The position numbers were made by a program, and so were the translations under genes. Below are positions 24,865-36,257 of a stretch of 37,655 nt of DNA, one piece after another. Positions within the stretch are counted from its first letter, which is position 1, and each line of letters opens with the position of its first letter. The stretch comes from Frankiales bacterium (lineage in GTDB: Bacteria > Actinomycetota > Actinomycetes > Mycobacteriales > SCTD01). The notes beneath the pieces are model-generated. The model worked only from the letters and a program-made list of their open reading frames with translations, was not told the origin of the DNA and did no database searches. The stretch is from the NCBI GenBank assembly GCA_025966295.1, contig JAOPVD010000034.1, forward strand, positions 1 through 37,655, read 5' to 3'.

Positions 24865-25605
24865 TTGTCTGAGCGCAACACGTTTGCCCACTTCCTGCAC
24901 GATGCCGGCCTTGCCGCGTGGTTCGGTGGTTCGCTCATGGGCGCCGTCGGCGTCAACGGCGCCGCGGCCGACGTGGACGACCCGAGGCAGCGGGCCCGGG
25001 TCGCCAACTCCGGGTGGTCCCGCTGGACCCCGATCAACGCGGTCGCCATCGGCGCGCACCTGCTCGGTGGGGCCATGCTCCTGAAGGAGAACAAGGGCCG
25101 GGTCAAGAGCCAGAAGGGCGTGCTCGGCAACACCAACCTGAAGCTTGCCCTGACCGCCGGCGCGCTCGGCGCCACCGCCTACTCGCGGATGCTCGGCCAG
25201 AAGGTGATGAACGCCGGCGACGTGCCGGTGGCCGGCGGCACCGAGCCGCTGCCCACCACCCCGCCCGAGGTGGCCAAGGCCCAGAAGCAGCTCAAGGCGC
25301 TGCAGTGGGCGATCCCCGGGCTGACCGGTGCGGTCCTGGCCTCCTCGGCCCTGCACGAGGAGCAGCAGCGCCCGTCCCAGGTGCTCAAGGGCTCGCTGCA
25401 GGCGCTGCCATCCCGGGCCGCCGGGGTCGCCGGCACGGTCGGGGCGCTGGCCGGCGCCAAGGCCCTGTCTGCTGCGCAGGCCGCCGGGCCGGCGCTGGAG
25501 CGCGGCAGGGCGGCGGCGGTGCCGGCGCTGGAGAAGGCCGGCCAGGCCGCGACGTCCGCGTACGAGAAGGCCCTCGACAGGGCCAAGGAGACGCTCCCCG
25601 CCTGA
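24865..25605 (+). CDS. Hypothetical membrane-associated protein
   Basis: TTG start with GGAGG RBS; LSERNTFAHFLHDAGLAAWFGGSLMGAVGVNGAA...; repetitive Ala-rich C-terminus. Confidence 0.7.
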   Translation: MSERNTFAHFLHDAGLAAWFGGSLMGAVGVNGAAADVDDPRQRARVANSGWSRWTPINAVAIGAHLLGGAMLLKENKGRVKSQKGVLGNTNLKLALTAGALGATAYSRMLGQKVMNAGDVPVAGGTEPLPTTPPEVAKAQKQLKALQWAIPGLTGAVLASSALHEEQQRPSQVLKGSLQALPSRAAGVAGTVGALAGAKALSAAQAAGPALERGRAAAVPALEKAGQAATSAYEKALDRAKETLPA

Positions 25606-25719
25606 GCACCGTCCCGGGGCCAGCACCCCTGCACACGACCGACGTCGGGCGCGCCGCCTGCAGGCGTGCCCGACGCGTGTCCAGGGCTCGTTGCGCTCAG
25701 GTGTGTGCCGCTGTGCTGG

Positions 25720-26673
25720 TCAGGCCGCGGTGTCCTGCGGCGCGAGGCAGTCCTTGAGCAGCCGCCCCACGTAGTCCGGGTGGTGCACCACGTCGTCCCA
25801 GGTGATCCGGAGCAGCCGCCAGCGCAACCGCGCCAGCTCGTTGTCCTTGCGGCGGTCCTTCTCACGGACGTCCTCGGGGTCGTGCCAGCGCCGGCCGTCG
25901 CACTCGACGATCAGCCGCTGCTCCCGGAAGCAGAAGTCGAACCTGCCGACTCGGCCACCCCCGGGCCGGCGGACGGTGACCTGGCTCTCCGGGTGCAGGC
26001 CCTGCTCCAGCGCCAGGACCCGGAAGAGCGACTCGAGCACCGACTCGCAGGCCGGGTCGACGAACTCCAGCACGCCTCGAAGGCGGCGCGCACCTGGGCG
26101 ACGGCTGCGAGCCCCGACGGCCGCCACCAGCTCGTCCAGGGTGATCAGCCCCCGCCGAAGCGCGCTGTCCGCGATGACGACCGCCTCGCGCAGCGGCCGG
26201 GTCAGCGCGCACTCGACCACGGTCACGAGGGCCGTGGTGACCGGAAGGCCCTCGCAGCCGAGGACCCCGAGCTCGACAACACCGCCGTCGGCTCGGCGGG
26301 TGGCATCCACCCCCGGGAGCGCGACCCGGGAGCGACCGGTCGGCACGTTGACCTCGACCAGCCGGGGCTCGACGAACATGTCCATCCCCCACAGCACCGC
26401 CGCCGTGCGACCGGCGGCTGCGCAGTCGGCACCGAGGGAGAGCAGGACCGCACGCACCTCGGCGACGTAGGCCGGGTCCGGCAGGCCACCGGAGAGCAGG
26501 TGCCGCGCCCGGACCGGTAGCGGTGCCGGCGCGTAGACCCCTCGCCGGATCCGCAGCAGACCGCCGGACCTGAGCAGGGCCTCCAGCCCGTACCGGCTGA
26601 TGCCGGCGTCGGCCAGGTGCTCCCGGGCGAGGTGCTGCCGCGAGGCGGGGCAGGCACGGGCGAGGGGGTGCAT
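25720..26673 (-). CDS. AbiEi-like N-terminal domain plus DUF559 endonuclease-like domain protein
   Basis: HLADAGISRYGLEALLRSGGLLRIRRGVYAP ... GRFDFCFREQRLIVECDGRRWHDPEDVREKDRRKDNELARLRWRLLRITWDDV. Confidence 0.8.
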   Translation of the reverse strand: MHPLARACPASRQHLAREHLADAGISRYGLEALLRSGGLLRIRRGVYAPAPLPVRARHLLSGGLPDPAYVAEVRAVLLSLGADCAAAGRTAAVLWGMDMFVEPRLVEVNVPTGRSRVALPGVDATRRADGGVVELGVLGCEGLPVTTALVTVVECALTRPLREAVVIADSALRRGLITLDELVAAVGARSRRPGARRLRGVLEFVDPACESVLESLFRVLALEQGLHPESQVTVRRPGGGRVGRFDFCFREQRLIVECDGRRWHDPEDVREKDRRKDNELARLRWRLLRITWDDVVHHPDYVGRLLKDCLAPQDTAA

Positions 26674-26860
26674 TCCCCCAGCCTGGGATGGCGTCGCGCG
26701 CCGCGGGGGCGTGGACCGGCAGCTGTGGATGGCCAGCACAGCTGCACACGACCGAAGGCCCGCGCGCCGGAGCTGAGCGGGCGCCAGGGCCGCACAGCCC
26801 TCGACAGCCCCCGTTCGTGTGCAGTTGTGCCGACCGCAGACGCCAGGGGCGGGGCGGCGG

Positions 26861-27805
26861 TCAGGCGGGGGTGGCGGGGGCGGCGGCCGGATCGACGGGC
26901 GCGGCCGGCGGTGAGGTGGGCGCACCCGGCTCGCCGAACAGCGACTGCGCGGCCGAGACCCCGGCCACCACACCGGACGCCGCCGCGACCTGCACCAGCT
27001 GCAGGCCGGGCGTGAGGTCCCCCGCCGCCCAGACGCCGTCCACGGACGTCCGGCCGCAGTCGTCCACCTTGACATAGCCGTCCGCATCGAGCTCGCAGCC
27101 CAGCGCCACCGCCAGCTCGGTCCGCGGCTGGTGCGCGAGCGAGAAGAACACCAGCGAGCCCGGCAGCTGACGGCCCGAGCCCAGGCAGACCCCACGCAGG
27201 TCGCCGCGGCGCCCCAGGAACGACACCGCATCGTCCTCGACCAGCTCGACGCCGAGATCACGCAGGTAGGCCCGGCACTGCTCGTCGCCGCGGAACGCGC
27301 GCCCGTTGGTCACCACCGTCACCGACCGCGCCCAGTTCAGCAGCATCCCGGCGAAGCCCACCAGGTGCGGGTCCCAGCCCAGCGCCACCACGTCCCGGTC
27401 GCGGGCCTCGTAGCCGTCGCACGACGGGCAGTGGAACACCGAGGCGCCGTAGTGCTCCTCGAAGCCCTCCACGTCGGGGAAGGCGTCCTGCACGCCGCAG
27501 GCCAGCACCAGCCGGTGGGCCCGGTACGACGCGAGCTCGAACAGCCCGTCCCGGACGGTGACCGAGGACGCCGTCGTCGGCACCACCGACGCGGTCGGGT
27601 AGGCGAGCAGCTCCTTCCGACCCTGGGCCAGCAGGTCCATCGGCCGCTGGGGGTCGCGGCCCAGGTAGCCGTGCGATGACTCCACCGCGGCGGCCCGGTA
27701 CGCCCCGGAGTCCAGGACCACGACCGACCGGCGGTAGCGGGCCAGCCAGAGGGCCGCGGCGAGCCCGGACGGGCCGCCGCCCACGACGACGCCGTCGACC
27801 TCCAC
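26861..27805 (-). CDS. FAD/NAD(P)-binding oxidoreductase, thioredoxin reductase-like
   Basis: VDGVVVGGGPSGLAAALWLARYRRSVVVLD...HCPSCDGYEARDRDVVALG...GVWAAGDLTPGLQLVQVAAASG. Confidence 0.85.
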   Translation of the reverse strand: MEVDGVVVGGGPSGLAAALWLARYRRSVVVLDSGAYRAAAVESSHGYLGRDPQRPMDLLAQGRKELLAYPTASVVPTTASSVTVRDGLFELASYRAHRLVLACGVQDAFPDVEGFEEHYGASVFHCPSCDGYEARDRDVVALGWDPHLVGFAGMLLNWARSVTVVTNGRAFRGDEQCRAYLRDLGVELVEDDAVSFLGRRGDLRGVCLGSGRQLPGSLVFFSLAHQPRTELAVALGCELDADGYVKVDDCGRTSVDGVWAAGDLTPGLQLVQVAAASGVVAGVSAAQSLFGEPGAPTSPPAAPVDPAAAPATPA

Positions 27806-27814
27806 GTCGCGCCC

Positions 27815-29452
27815 CTACCCCGCTGCCGGCTGCTCGGCACCCGAGGTCAGCAGGCCGTTCGCCAGCACCGCGTCCAGCGACAGCGTCTTGTAGCCCTCCT
27901 CCTGGAACAGCACCGTGATCCGGTCGCCCTCGTAGCTCATCACCACCCCGGTCCCCCAGGTCGCGTGCTGCACCTCGGAGTCCAGCGGGAACGGCGAGGC
28001 GGCCGGGTCCGGCGCGGTCGCCGCGGCCCCGGCCAGGCAGCTGTCGCAGTTCCCGCACAGCTGCTCGAGCCGCTCGCCGAAGTACCCCAGCAGGTACTGC
28101 CGCCGACAGCCCTGGGTCTCGGCGTAGCCGCGCATCATGTCGACCCGGGAGCGCTCCACCCGGCGGCGCGACTCGGCCACCGCGACCGCCGCGGCGACCG
28201 CGTCGGACGGCACCGGGTCGCCGGTCAGACGGCCGTCGGGCAGCACCTCCACCGCCGCGACCTGCTCGAGCAGGTTGACCAGCCCGACGAGCCGGGTCGA
28301 GGACAGCCCCATCTCCTCGGCCAGCTCCGCGGGCGACACCGGCCCTGGGGCGTGCTTGACCAGGGTCGCGACCTTCTGCAGGGCCTGCTCATCGACGCCC
28401 CCGGAGGCGAAGAACTGCCGCAGCCCCAGGTCCTCCGGCCGGTAGTACAGCACCGCCTCGGCCGGCTCCCCGTCGCGGCCGGCCCGCCCGATCTCCTGGT
28501 AGTAGCTGTCCAGCGAGTCCGCCACCTCGGCGTGCAGGACGAACCGCACGTCCGCCTTGTCGATGCCCATCCCGAACGCCGTCGTCGCCACCACCACGTC
28601 CAGCTCACCGGCCATGAACCGCTCCTGCACCGCGGTGCGGTCCGCCGCCCTCAGCCCGGCGTGGTACGCCGCCGCATCGGCACCCAGGTCGGCCAGGGCC
28701 GCGGCGTAGGCGTCCGCCGAGGCCCGGGTCGCGGTGTAGACCAGGCCGGGCTTTGGCGAGCCCATCGCGCGCAGCAGCACCGCCTCGCGGCGCTGCTCGT
28801 CGGTGCGCACCCACTCCACGTCGAGCGAGAGGTTCGGGCGGTCGAAGCCCTGCACCAGCTGCACCGGGTCCCGCATGCCCAGCCGCTCGACGATCTCGGC
28901 CCGCACCGGCGGGGAGGCGGTGGCGGTGAGGGCCAGCACCCGCGGCCGACCGAGCCGCTCCACCACGGTGCCCAGCCGCAGGTAGTCCGGCCGGAAGTCG
29001 TGCCCCCACGAGCTGATGCAGTGCGCCTCGTCCACCACGAACATCGACGGCCGGGCCGCGGCCAGCGCCTCCAGCACCTCGTCCTTCGCGAGCTGCTCCG
29101 GCGCGAGGAAGATGAACTCCGCGTCACCCGCAACGACCGCCTCCAGCGCCGCGGACCGCGCCGTCGCCGACAGCGAGCTGTTGGCCTGCACCGCCCCGCC
29201 GGCCTCGACGTCGGTGAGCCCGGTGACCTGGTCGCGCTGCAACGCGATGAGCGGGGAGACCACCACCGTGGGGCCTTCCACCAGCACCGCCGGCACCTGG
29301 TAGACGGCGCTCTTGCCGGCCCCGGTCGGCATCACGACCAGCACGTCCCGGCCGGCCACGACCGCCTCCATCGCCTCGAGCTGTCCCGGTCGCAGGGTGG
29401 GCCAGCCGAAGACCTGCTCGGCGGTACGGCGGATGTCGTCGGCGCGCGACAC
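27815..29452 (-). CDS. recQ: RecQ family ATP-dependent DNA helicase
   Basis: FGWPTLRPGQLEAMEAVVAGRDVLVVMPTGAGKSAVYQ...VVDEAHCISSWGHDFRPDY...ATTAFGMGIDKADVRFV...QEIGRAGRDGEPAEA. Confidence 0.93.
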   Translation of the reverse strand: MSRADDIRRTAEQVFGWPTLRPGQLEAMEAVVAGRDVLVVMPTGAGKSAVYQVPAVLVEGPTVVVSPLIALQRDQVTGLTDVEAGGAVQANSSLSATARSAALEAVVAGDAEFIFLAPEQLAKDEVLEALAAARPSMFVVDEAHCISSWGHDFRPDYLRLGTVVERLGRPRVLALTATASPPVRAEIVERLGMRDPVQLVQGFDRPNLSLDVEWVRTDEQRREAVLLRAMGSPKPGLVYTATRASADAYAAALADLGADAAAYHAGLRAADRTAVQERFMAGELDVVVATTAFGMGIDKADVRFVLHAEVADSLDSYYQEIGRAGRDGEPAEAVLYYRPEDLGLRQFFASGGVDEQALQKVATLVKHAPGPVSPAELAEEMGLSSTRLVGLVNLLEQVAAVEVLPDGRLTGDPVPSDAVAAAVAVAESRRRVERSRVDMMRGYAETQGCRRQYLLGYFGERLEQLCGNCDSCLAGAAATAPDPAASPFPLDSEVQHATWGTGVVMSYEGDRITVLFQEEGYKTLSLDAVLANGLLTSGAEQPAAG

Positions 29453-29530
29453 AGGGGGCCTCCAGGGTCAGGGACGCAGGCCCTACCCAGGAATCGGCAC
29501 CGCGACCGCCCGCTGGGCTAGGTTGCGGTC

Positions 29531-30016
29531 ATGACGAGCCCGCTGGGGCGGTACGCCGGGGAAGCCCACGACGCGCCGGTGACGGTGCGGCTGCTGGCCG
29601 CGCCGCTCAAGATCTGGCAGCGGGCGGCGGAGCACCACGACGAGCTGATGCGCGAGATGGCCCTGCTGGCGCTGTCCCCGACCCCGCCCGAGCTGCCGAC
29701 CCGGTTGCTGCAGCTCGTCGACCTGCTCGGCCGCCAGTACGGCGCGGCCGGCGCCCGGCCGGACGACGCCCGCGAACAGGCGATGGCCGCCGGACTGGAC
29801 CGCCTGGACCTGAGCTACGAGGTACCGCGGGGCATCGCCGCCGACGCGCAGCGGATGCGCGACCTGCTCGACGAGGTCGAGAACTACTGCCAGACCGACC
29901 TGCTGACGCTCGAGCAGTCGCCGGTGCAGGCCGCCTTCTCCCGCTGGTACATCGACCAGTTCGTGCAGCAGGCGGCCGGCCGGCCGGCGGTGCCCTGGCC
30001 CGGGCCCTGGGACTAG
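29531..30016 (+). CDS. Hypothetical protein
   Basis: ATG start; MTSPLGRYAGEAHDAPVTVRLLAAPLKIWQRAAEHHDELMREMALLALSPTPPELP... Confidence 0.72.
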   Translation: MTSPLGRYAGEAHDAPVTVRLLAAPLKIWQRAAEHHDELMREMALLALSPTPPELPTRLLQLVDLLGRQYGAAGARPDDAREQAMAAGLDRLDLSYEVPRGIAADAQRMRDLLDEVENYCQTDLLTLEQSPVQAAFSRWYIDQFVQQAAGRPAVPWPGPWD

Positions 30017-30999
30017 AGCGAGCCGCCCACGACCACCGGCTCGTTGACCAGCTCGATCCCGAACCGCACCCGCACCCCGTCCCGGACCGTCCGCGCCAGC
30101 GCCAGCAGCTCCGCGGTGGTCGCGCCGCCCCGGTTGACCAGGGCCAGCGTGTGCTTGCTCGACAGGCCGACCGGGCCGTCGCCCCAGCCCTTCCCGAAGC
30201 CGCTGTGCTCGATCAACCAGGCGGCGCTGACCTTCACCAGGCCGGACGGGTCGGGCCACGACGGGGCGCCCTCCGGGGCCAGCGGCACCAGCGGGTTGGT
30301 GAAGAACGAGCCGGCGCTCACGCTGTCGGGGTCCGCCGGATCGAGCACCATGCCCTTGCCCCGGCGCAGCTCGAGCACCGCCTCGCGCACGTCCGCCGCC
30401 GGGGCGCGCTCGCCCAGCGCGACACCGAGCGCCCGCGCCAGCTCGGCGTACCGGACCGGGGCCGACAGCCGCCCGGCGCTCAGCTGGAGCAGCACCGACA
30501 GCACCACCCAGCGCTCCGGCTCCGCCTTGAAGGCGCTGTGGCGGTAGGAGAAGCCGCAGGCCGCGGCCGGCAGCACGGCGAGCTCCCCGGTGGTGCGGTC
30601 GAGCGCCCGCACCGAGACGACCGCGGTGGCGACCTCGGCGCCGTACGCGCCGATGTTCTGGACCGGGCTGGCACCGACGGTGCCCGGGATGCCGGACATC
30701 GCCTCGAGGCCGACCAGGCCCTCCGCGAGGGCGCAGGCGACGAGGCCGTCCCAGTCCTCGCCGGCCTGCACCTCGAGCCGGGTGCCGTTGCGCCGGATGC
30801 CGCGGGTGCGCACGAGCGCGACGGTGTCCAGGCCCTGGTCGGGCAGCACGACGTTGGAGCCACCGCCGAGCACGAAGACCCCCGGGCGGGCCGCCTCGAC
30901 AACGTCCTCGGCCGTGGTGCACTCGAGCAGCCGGCGGGCCGGACCACCGAGCTGCAGGCTGGTCAGCGGCGCGAGCGGGACATCGGTGCGCTCACGCAT
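30013..30999 (-). CDS. murB: UDP-N-acetylmuramate dehydrogenase
   Basis: VPLAPLTSLQLGGPARRLLEC...VLGGGSNVVLPDQG...GLEAMSGIPGTVGASPVQNIGAYG...SAGSFFTNPLV. Confidence 0.93.
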   Translation of the reverse strand: MRERTDVPLAPLTSLQLGGPARRLLECTTAEDVVEAARPGVFVLGGGSNVVLPDQGLDTVALVRTRGIRRNGTRLEVQAGEDWDGLVACALAEGLVGLEAMSGIPGTVGASPVQNIGAYGAEVATAVVSVRALDRTTGELAVLPAAACGFSYRHSAFKAEPERWVVLSVLLQLSAGRLSAPVRYAELARALGVALGERAPAADVREAVLELRRGKGMVLDPADPDSVSAGSFFTNPLVPLAPEGAPSWPDPSGLVKVSAAWLIEHSGFGKGWGDGPVGLSSKHTLALVNRGGATTAELLALARTVRDGVRVRFGIELVNEPVVVGGSL

Positions 31000-31134
31000 C
31001 AGCCCGGCACCCGAGCAGCGGGGGCCGGCAGGAGCGCCCGGGTGGTCACGCCGCCAGAGTAGGAGACCAACTGCTGCGGGTCCCGGACGTGCTGTGCGGC
31101 GCGCGACCGGTGGGTCGCCGCGGAGCGGATCGGC

Positions 31135-32298
31135 TCAGCCCGAGAAGCTGCCGGCGCTCACCCCGGCGCCCACCCCCTCGCTGAAGCCCTGGAGGAGCTG
31201 GTCGAGCAGTGCCCCGACGTCGAAGCTGGAGACGTTGTCGGGGACCGTCACCTCGTCGGCGCGGTCGTCGATGTCCACGATCACCTCGGCGCCGGCGACG
31301 CTGTCCTTGCCGGGGTCCTTCGCGAGCTTGCGGATCGACTCGATGTCGACGGTGAACTGCGACAGGTGGCCGCTCTTGAGCGTGATGGTGCCGGTGGCCG
31401 GGCCGTCGAGGACGTTGTCGTCGATGACGGTCGGGTCGACGTCGACCAGCGCCTCGGCGAACGGCAGGCTCTTGGTGGTCTGCAAGATCTTGAGCGCTGC
31501 CTTCAGGGCCGGCCGGGCCTGCACCTTGACGTCCAGGACCCGGTCGGCCGAGGAGTCGTTGGCGTCGGTGACCGTGACGTAGGGCTTGACCGCGCCGAAG
31601 AGCCGCTTCCCGAGATCGCTGAGCGCGGCCGCGTCCGGCGTGTCGCCCGCTGCGCCACCCAGGCCCGGCGTCAGCTCGTCGGCCAGCTCCTTGAACTGCT
31701 CGATGTACTTGCTGAGGTCGAGCTTGATCCACTTGCCGGCGCGGACGTCGGCGAGGGCGGTGCCGAGCTCGGGCGGGCCGGACGCCGCCGCCTCGTCCAG
31801 CGTGGCGTCGAAGTCGTCGACCCCACCGGCCGCGGCCAGCCGGCCGATCGCCGTGAGGTCGACGTGGGCGTACAGCACGCCCCCGACGACCCGCAGCTCA
31901 CCCAGCGCGCTCCGGTCGTCGCGGACGATGAAGGCGAAGTTCACGTCCTTCAGCTGCTCGCTCAGGGTGGCGCCCGGGGTCCCGGCGGCGTTCTGCAGGT
32001 CCTTGAGCCGCTTGTCGCTGGCCGGGTCGACGACGTAGGTGATGCTGCCCTTGAGCAGCGACGTCATCAGCTCCGGCGGCGTGCTGCCGTCCTGGCTCGC
32101 GAGCTTCGCGACCGTGCCGTTCGGGTCGTTGAAGCGCAGCGTGAACGCCGCCGCCCGCGCGTCCTGGAGGTTGGTGCTCGCGGCGGCGAACTCCGCCTTG
32201 ATCGTCCGCTTCTTCTCCGTGCCGCAGCCGGCGGCTGCGGCCAGCGGAAGGGCCAGGACGAGGGTGCCGGCGGCGAGCCGGCGGGAGGGACGGGCCAC
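31135..32298 (-). CDS. Putative lipoprotein
   Basis: VARPSRRLAAGTLVLALPLAAAAGCGTEKK signal/lipobox from GTG 32298; LppX/LprG-like size and repeats not verified. Confidence 0.75.
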   Translation of the reverse strand: MARPSRRLAAGTLVLALPLAAAAGCGTEKKRTIKAEFAAASTNLQDARAAAFTLRFNDPNGTVAKLASQDGSTPPELMTSLLKGSITYVVDPASDKRLKDLQNAAGTPGATLSEQLKDVNFAFIVRDDRSALGELRVVGGVLYAHVDLTAIGRLAAAGGVDDFDATLDEAAASGPPELGTALADVRAGKWIKLDLSKYIEQFKELADELTPGLGGAAGDTPDAAALSDLGKRLFGAVKPYVTVTDANDSSADRVLDVKVQARPALKAALKILQTTKSLPFAEALVDVDPTVIDDNVLDGPATGTITLKSGHLSQFTVDIESIRKLAKDPGKDSVAGAEVIVDIDDRADEVTVPDNVSSFDVGALLDQLLQGFSEGVGAGVSAGSFSG

Positions 32299-32439
32299 GG
32301 AAATCTCCAAAGTAGGGGGTGCAGCTCGGCAGTCTGCCCGCTGGAACCCGCTCTGCCGGTCGAGATGGGCGAAATGTGGCTCACGATCTGATGTCGATGC
32401 CCGGACAGGGCACACTGTTCCGCCGGTCGGAGCAACGAC

Positions 32440-34605
32440 GTGGAGCAGCGAGGGAGGTACGGCGTGGGAGACCTGGAGCGCGAGATCGCGCGGGAGCAGG
32501 CGGTGGTCGACCGCGCCCTGACCCGCCTGGAGGTGCTGCGCACCGTGGCAGCGCAGCGCGAGCGGGAGTCGCTGCACGGCACCGGTACCGGCACGCCGCA
32601 GGCGGTCTACGAGCGCGACGTGCAGGCCCTGGCCGCCGCGGCCCGCCGGGTGGACCTCGACGCCGCGGGTGAGGGCCTGGTGTTCGGCCGGCTCGACGTG
32701 CTCGAGGGCCCGGCCCTGCACATCGGCCGGCTCGGCCTGCGGACCGAGGACCAGGAGCCGATCGTCGTCGACTGGCGGGCCCCGGCCGCCGCGCCGTTCT
32801 ACCGGGCGACCGCCGCCGACCCGCTCGGGGTCGTGCGCCGCCGCACGATCAGCTGCCGCGGCCCGCAGGTCACCGGCGTCGAGGACGAGCTGCTCGACCC
32901 GGACGCGCACCTGGACGGCACCATCGTCGGTGATGGGGCGTTCCTCGCCGCGGTCTCCCGCGAGCGCGGTGCCCACATGCGCGACATCGTCGCCACCATC
33001 CAGCGCGAGCAGGACCTGGCGGTGCGCGCCCCCGACGACGGCGCCCTGGTCGTCACCGGCGGCCCCGGCACCGGCAAGACCGCCGTGGCGCTGCACCGGG
33101 TCGCCTACCTGATGTACGCCCGCCGCGAGTGGTACGGCCGGCGCGGCGTGCTGGTCGTCGGTCCGTCGCCGGTCTTCGTCGACTACATCGGCGCGGTCCT
33201 GCCGTCCCTGGGCGAGACCAGCGTGCGGCTCGCCGACCTCGGCCGGGTGCCGGTGCTGCCGCGCAGCCTCACCCTGGACGGCGACGACGACCCGGCGGCG
33301 GTCGCGGTCAAGGGCTCCGCCCGGATGGCAACGCTGCTCAAGCGGGCGGTGCGGCACCTGGCCGGCGCCCAGCGGATCAGCGACCTGGAGCTGATCCACT
33401 GGGGGTACGCGTTCACGCTGCCCGTCGACGAGCTGCTCCGCCGCCGCTCGCAGGTCGGGCGGTCGCCGCGCAGCCACAACGCCGGCCGCACCGCCTACGT
33501 CGCCGCGCTGGTGGAGGTGGCGTGGCGGGCCTGGGAGCGGCGCCCGCAGGCCGCCAAGCCCGAGCCCGGCGACCGGGAGGACTTCGGCCGCTGGCTGCGC
33601 AGCGACCCGGCTTTCGTCCGCGAGGTCGACAAGGCCTGGCCGGTGCTCGCGCCGCTGCAGGTGCTCGACGCGCTCCGCACCGGCAAGGTCCCGCTCGCCA
33701 AGGTCGCCGGCGGCCTGTACGACGACACCGAGCAGGCGGTGCTCGCCCGCAGTTGGCCCAGCACGTCGTTCTCGGCCGCCGACGCGGCGGTGCTCGACGA
33801 GCTCGCCACCATCCTGGGCCCGCCGCCGGAGCCCGAGGTCGACCCGGACGACGCGTGGGACGAGCTGTCCGAGCTCGACGCCCTGGCCGCCGAGCACGGG
33901 GTGACGACCTTCGCCGACCGCAACCGCGGGGCGACTCGCGCCCCGGCGCTGGACGCCGACTACCGCACCTACGCGCACGTCGTGGTCGACGAGGCGCAGG
34001 ACGTCACGCCGATGCAGTGGCGGATGCTGGGCCGCCGGGCCCGCGGTGCCACCTGGACGATCGTCGGCGACTGGGCGCAGTCGGCCTGGCCGGACGTGGA
34101 GGAGGTCCGGCGGGCGATGGACGAGGTGCTCGGCAAGGCGCGGTTGCGCAGCTCCGAGCTGTCCACCAACTACCGCACCAGCACCGAGATCGCCGACCTG
34201 GCCGCCCGCGTGCTGCACCGGATCGACCCCGCGGCGGTCGCCCCCGAGGCGGTCCGCTCCACCGGCGTGGTCCCGGACTGGGTCGTCACCGACGACGTCG
34301 TGGCGGCCCTGCCCGCGGCGCTGTCCGCCTTGCTCGACCAGGTGGGCGGCACCGTCGGCGTCGTCGTGCCACGCGCCCTCCGGGCCGCCGTACGCGCGGT
34401 CGTCGACGACCCCCGGGTCGCGGTCGTCGACACCTGGCAGGTCAAGGGGCTGGAGTACGACGGCTGCGTCGTGCTGGCACCCGAGGCCGTGGTCGCCGAG
34501 GCGCTCACCGAGAAGGCCGGCCTCCGGACGCTGTACGTCGCGCTGACCCGCGCCACGCAGCGCCTGGTCGTGCTGTCGACGCACGCCGAGGTGTGGCTCG
34601 ACTGA
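32440..34605 (+). CDS. helD: UvrD-like/HelD-type RNA polymerase-associated ATPase; start may be GTG 32464
   Basis: LEREIAREQAVVDRALTRLEVLR coiled coil; IVVDWRAPAAAPFYRATAADPLGVVRRR; GGPGTGKTAVALHRVAYLMY; HVVVDEAQDVTPMQWRMLGRR; VKGLEYDGCVVL. Confidence 0.9.
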   Translation: MEQRGRYGVGDLEREIAREQAVVDRALTRLEVLRTVAAQRERESLHGTGTGTPQAVYERDVQALAAAARRVDLDAAGEGLVFGRLDVLEGPALHIGRLGLRTEDQEPIVVDWRAPAAAPFYRATAADPLGVVRRRTISCRGPQVTGVEDELLDPDAHLDGTIVGDGAFLAAVSRERGAHMRDIVATIQREQDLAVRAPDDGALVVTGGPGTGKTAVALHRVAYLMYARREWYGRRGVLVVGPSPVFVDYIGAVLPSLGETSVRLADLGRVPVLPRSLTLDGDDDPAAVAVKGSARMATLLKRAVRHLAGAQRISDLELIHWGYAFTLPVDELLRRRSQVGRSPRSHNAGRTAYVAALVEVAWRAWERRPQAAKPEPGDREDFGRWLRSDPAFVREVDKAWPVLAPLQVLDALRTGKVPLAKVAGGLYDDTEQAVLARSWPSTSFSAADAAVLDELATILGPPPEPEVDPDDAWDELSELDALAAEHGVTTFADRNRGATRAPALDADYRTYAHVVVDEAQDVTPMQWRMLGRRARGATWTIVGDWAQSAWPDVEEVRRAMDEVLGKARLRSSELSTNYRTSTEIADLAARVLHRIDPAAVAPEAVRSTGVVPDWVVTDDVVAALPAALSALLDQVGGTVGVVVPRALRAAVRAVVDDPRVAVVDTWQVKGLEYDGCVVLAPEAVVAEALTEKAGLRTLYVALTRATQRLVVLSTHAEVWLD

Positions 34606-34606
34606 G

Positions 34607-35035
34607 CTACGGCAGCGAGGTGGCGCGCCGGTCCCACTCGGTGCGGAACACCTGCTCCAGCGAGGGGTGCCGCGCGAACAGGCCGGTGAGGTCGTCGTAG
34701 CCGAGCCGCAGGGCCCGTACCTCGCCGGAGGTGATGACCGTGGCGTTGCGGCGCTTCTGCTCCACGAGCGCGGCCTCCCCGATGAGCGCTCCGGCGTGCA
34801 GCTCGGCGACGACCTCGGCGCCGTGCCGGACCTCGGTGTCGCCCGACATCAGCACGTAGCAGGAGTCGGCCGGGGTGTTCTCGCTCATGAGCGCCCAGCC
34901 GTCCGGCAGGTGCACCACCCGGCCGCTGCCGGCCAGCGCGTCCAGCGCCTTCCGGTCGACGTGCGCGAACACCTCGAGGCCGGCCAGCTCGTCGGCGAGG
35001 GCCTTGGTCTGCTTGTCCTGCTTGTGGAGCGCCAT
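34607..35035 (-). CDS. Cyclic nucleotide-binding (Crp-like) domain protein without HTH
   Basis: LAGLEVFAHVDRKALDALAGSGRVVHLPDGWALMSENTPADSCYVLMSGDTEVRHGAEVVAELHAGALIGEAALVEQKRRNATV. Confidence 0.86.
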   Translation of the reverse strand: MALHKQDKQTKALADELAGLEVFAHVDRKALDALAGSGRVVHLPDGWALMSENTPADSCYVLMSGDTEVRHGAEVVAELHAGALIGEAALVEQKRRNATVITSGEVRALRLGYDDLTGLFARHPSLEQVFRTEWDRRATSLP

Positions 35036-35102
35036 CGGTCGTCTCCTCTCGAAGCCGACCACCACCCTGCCCCTCCAGCACCCAGCCGACAAGGACCTCC
35101 GG

Positions 35103-36253
<1,151 letters not shown>

Positions 36254-36257
<4 letters not shown>

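Noticed and set aside
32300-32460. Rifamycin-associated element upstream of the helD-like gene (HelR-type resistance)
   Set aside because: No sequence resembling the conserved RAE inverted repeat was seen; only a generic HelD call is supported.
32299-34584. N-terminal two thirds of the 1149-aa minus-strand ORF
   Set aside because: Antisense to the helD-like gene; the real lipoprotein starts at GTG 32298 with a signal/lipobox.
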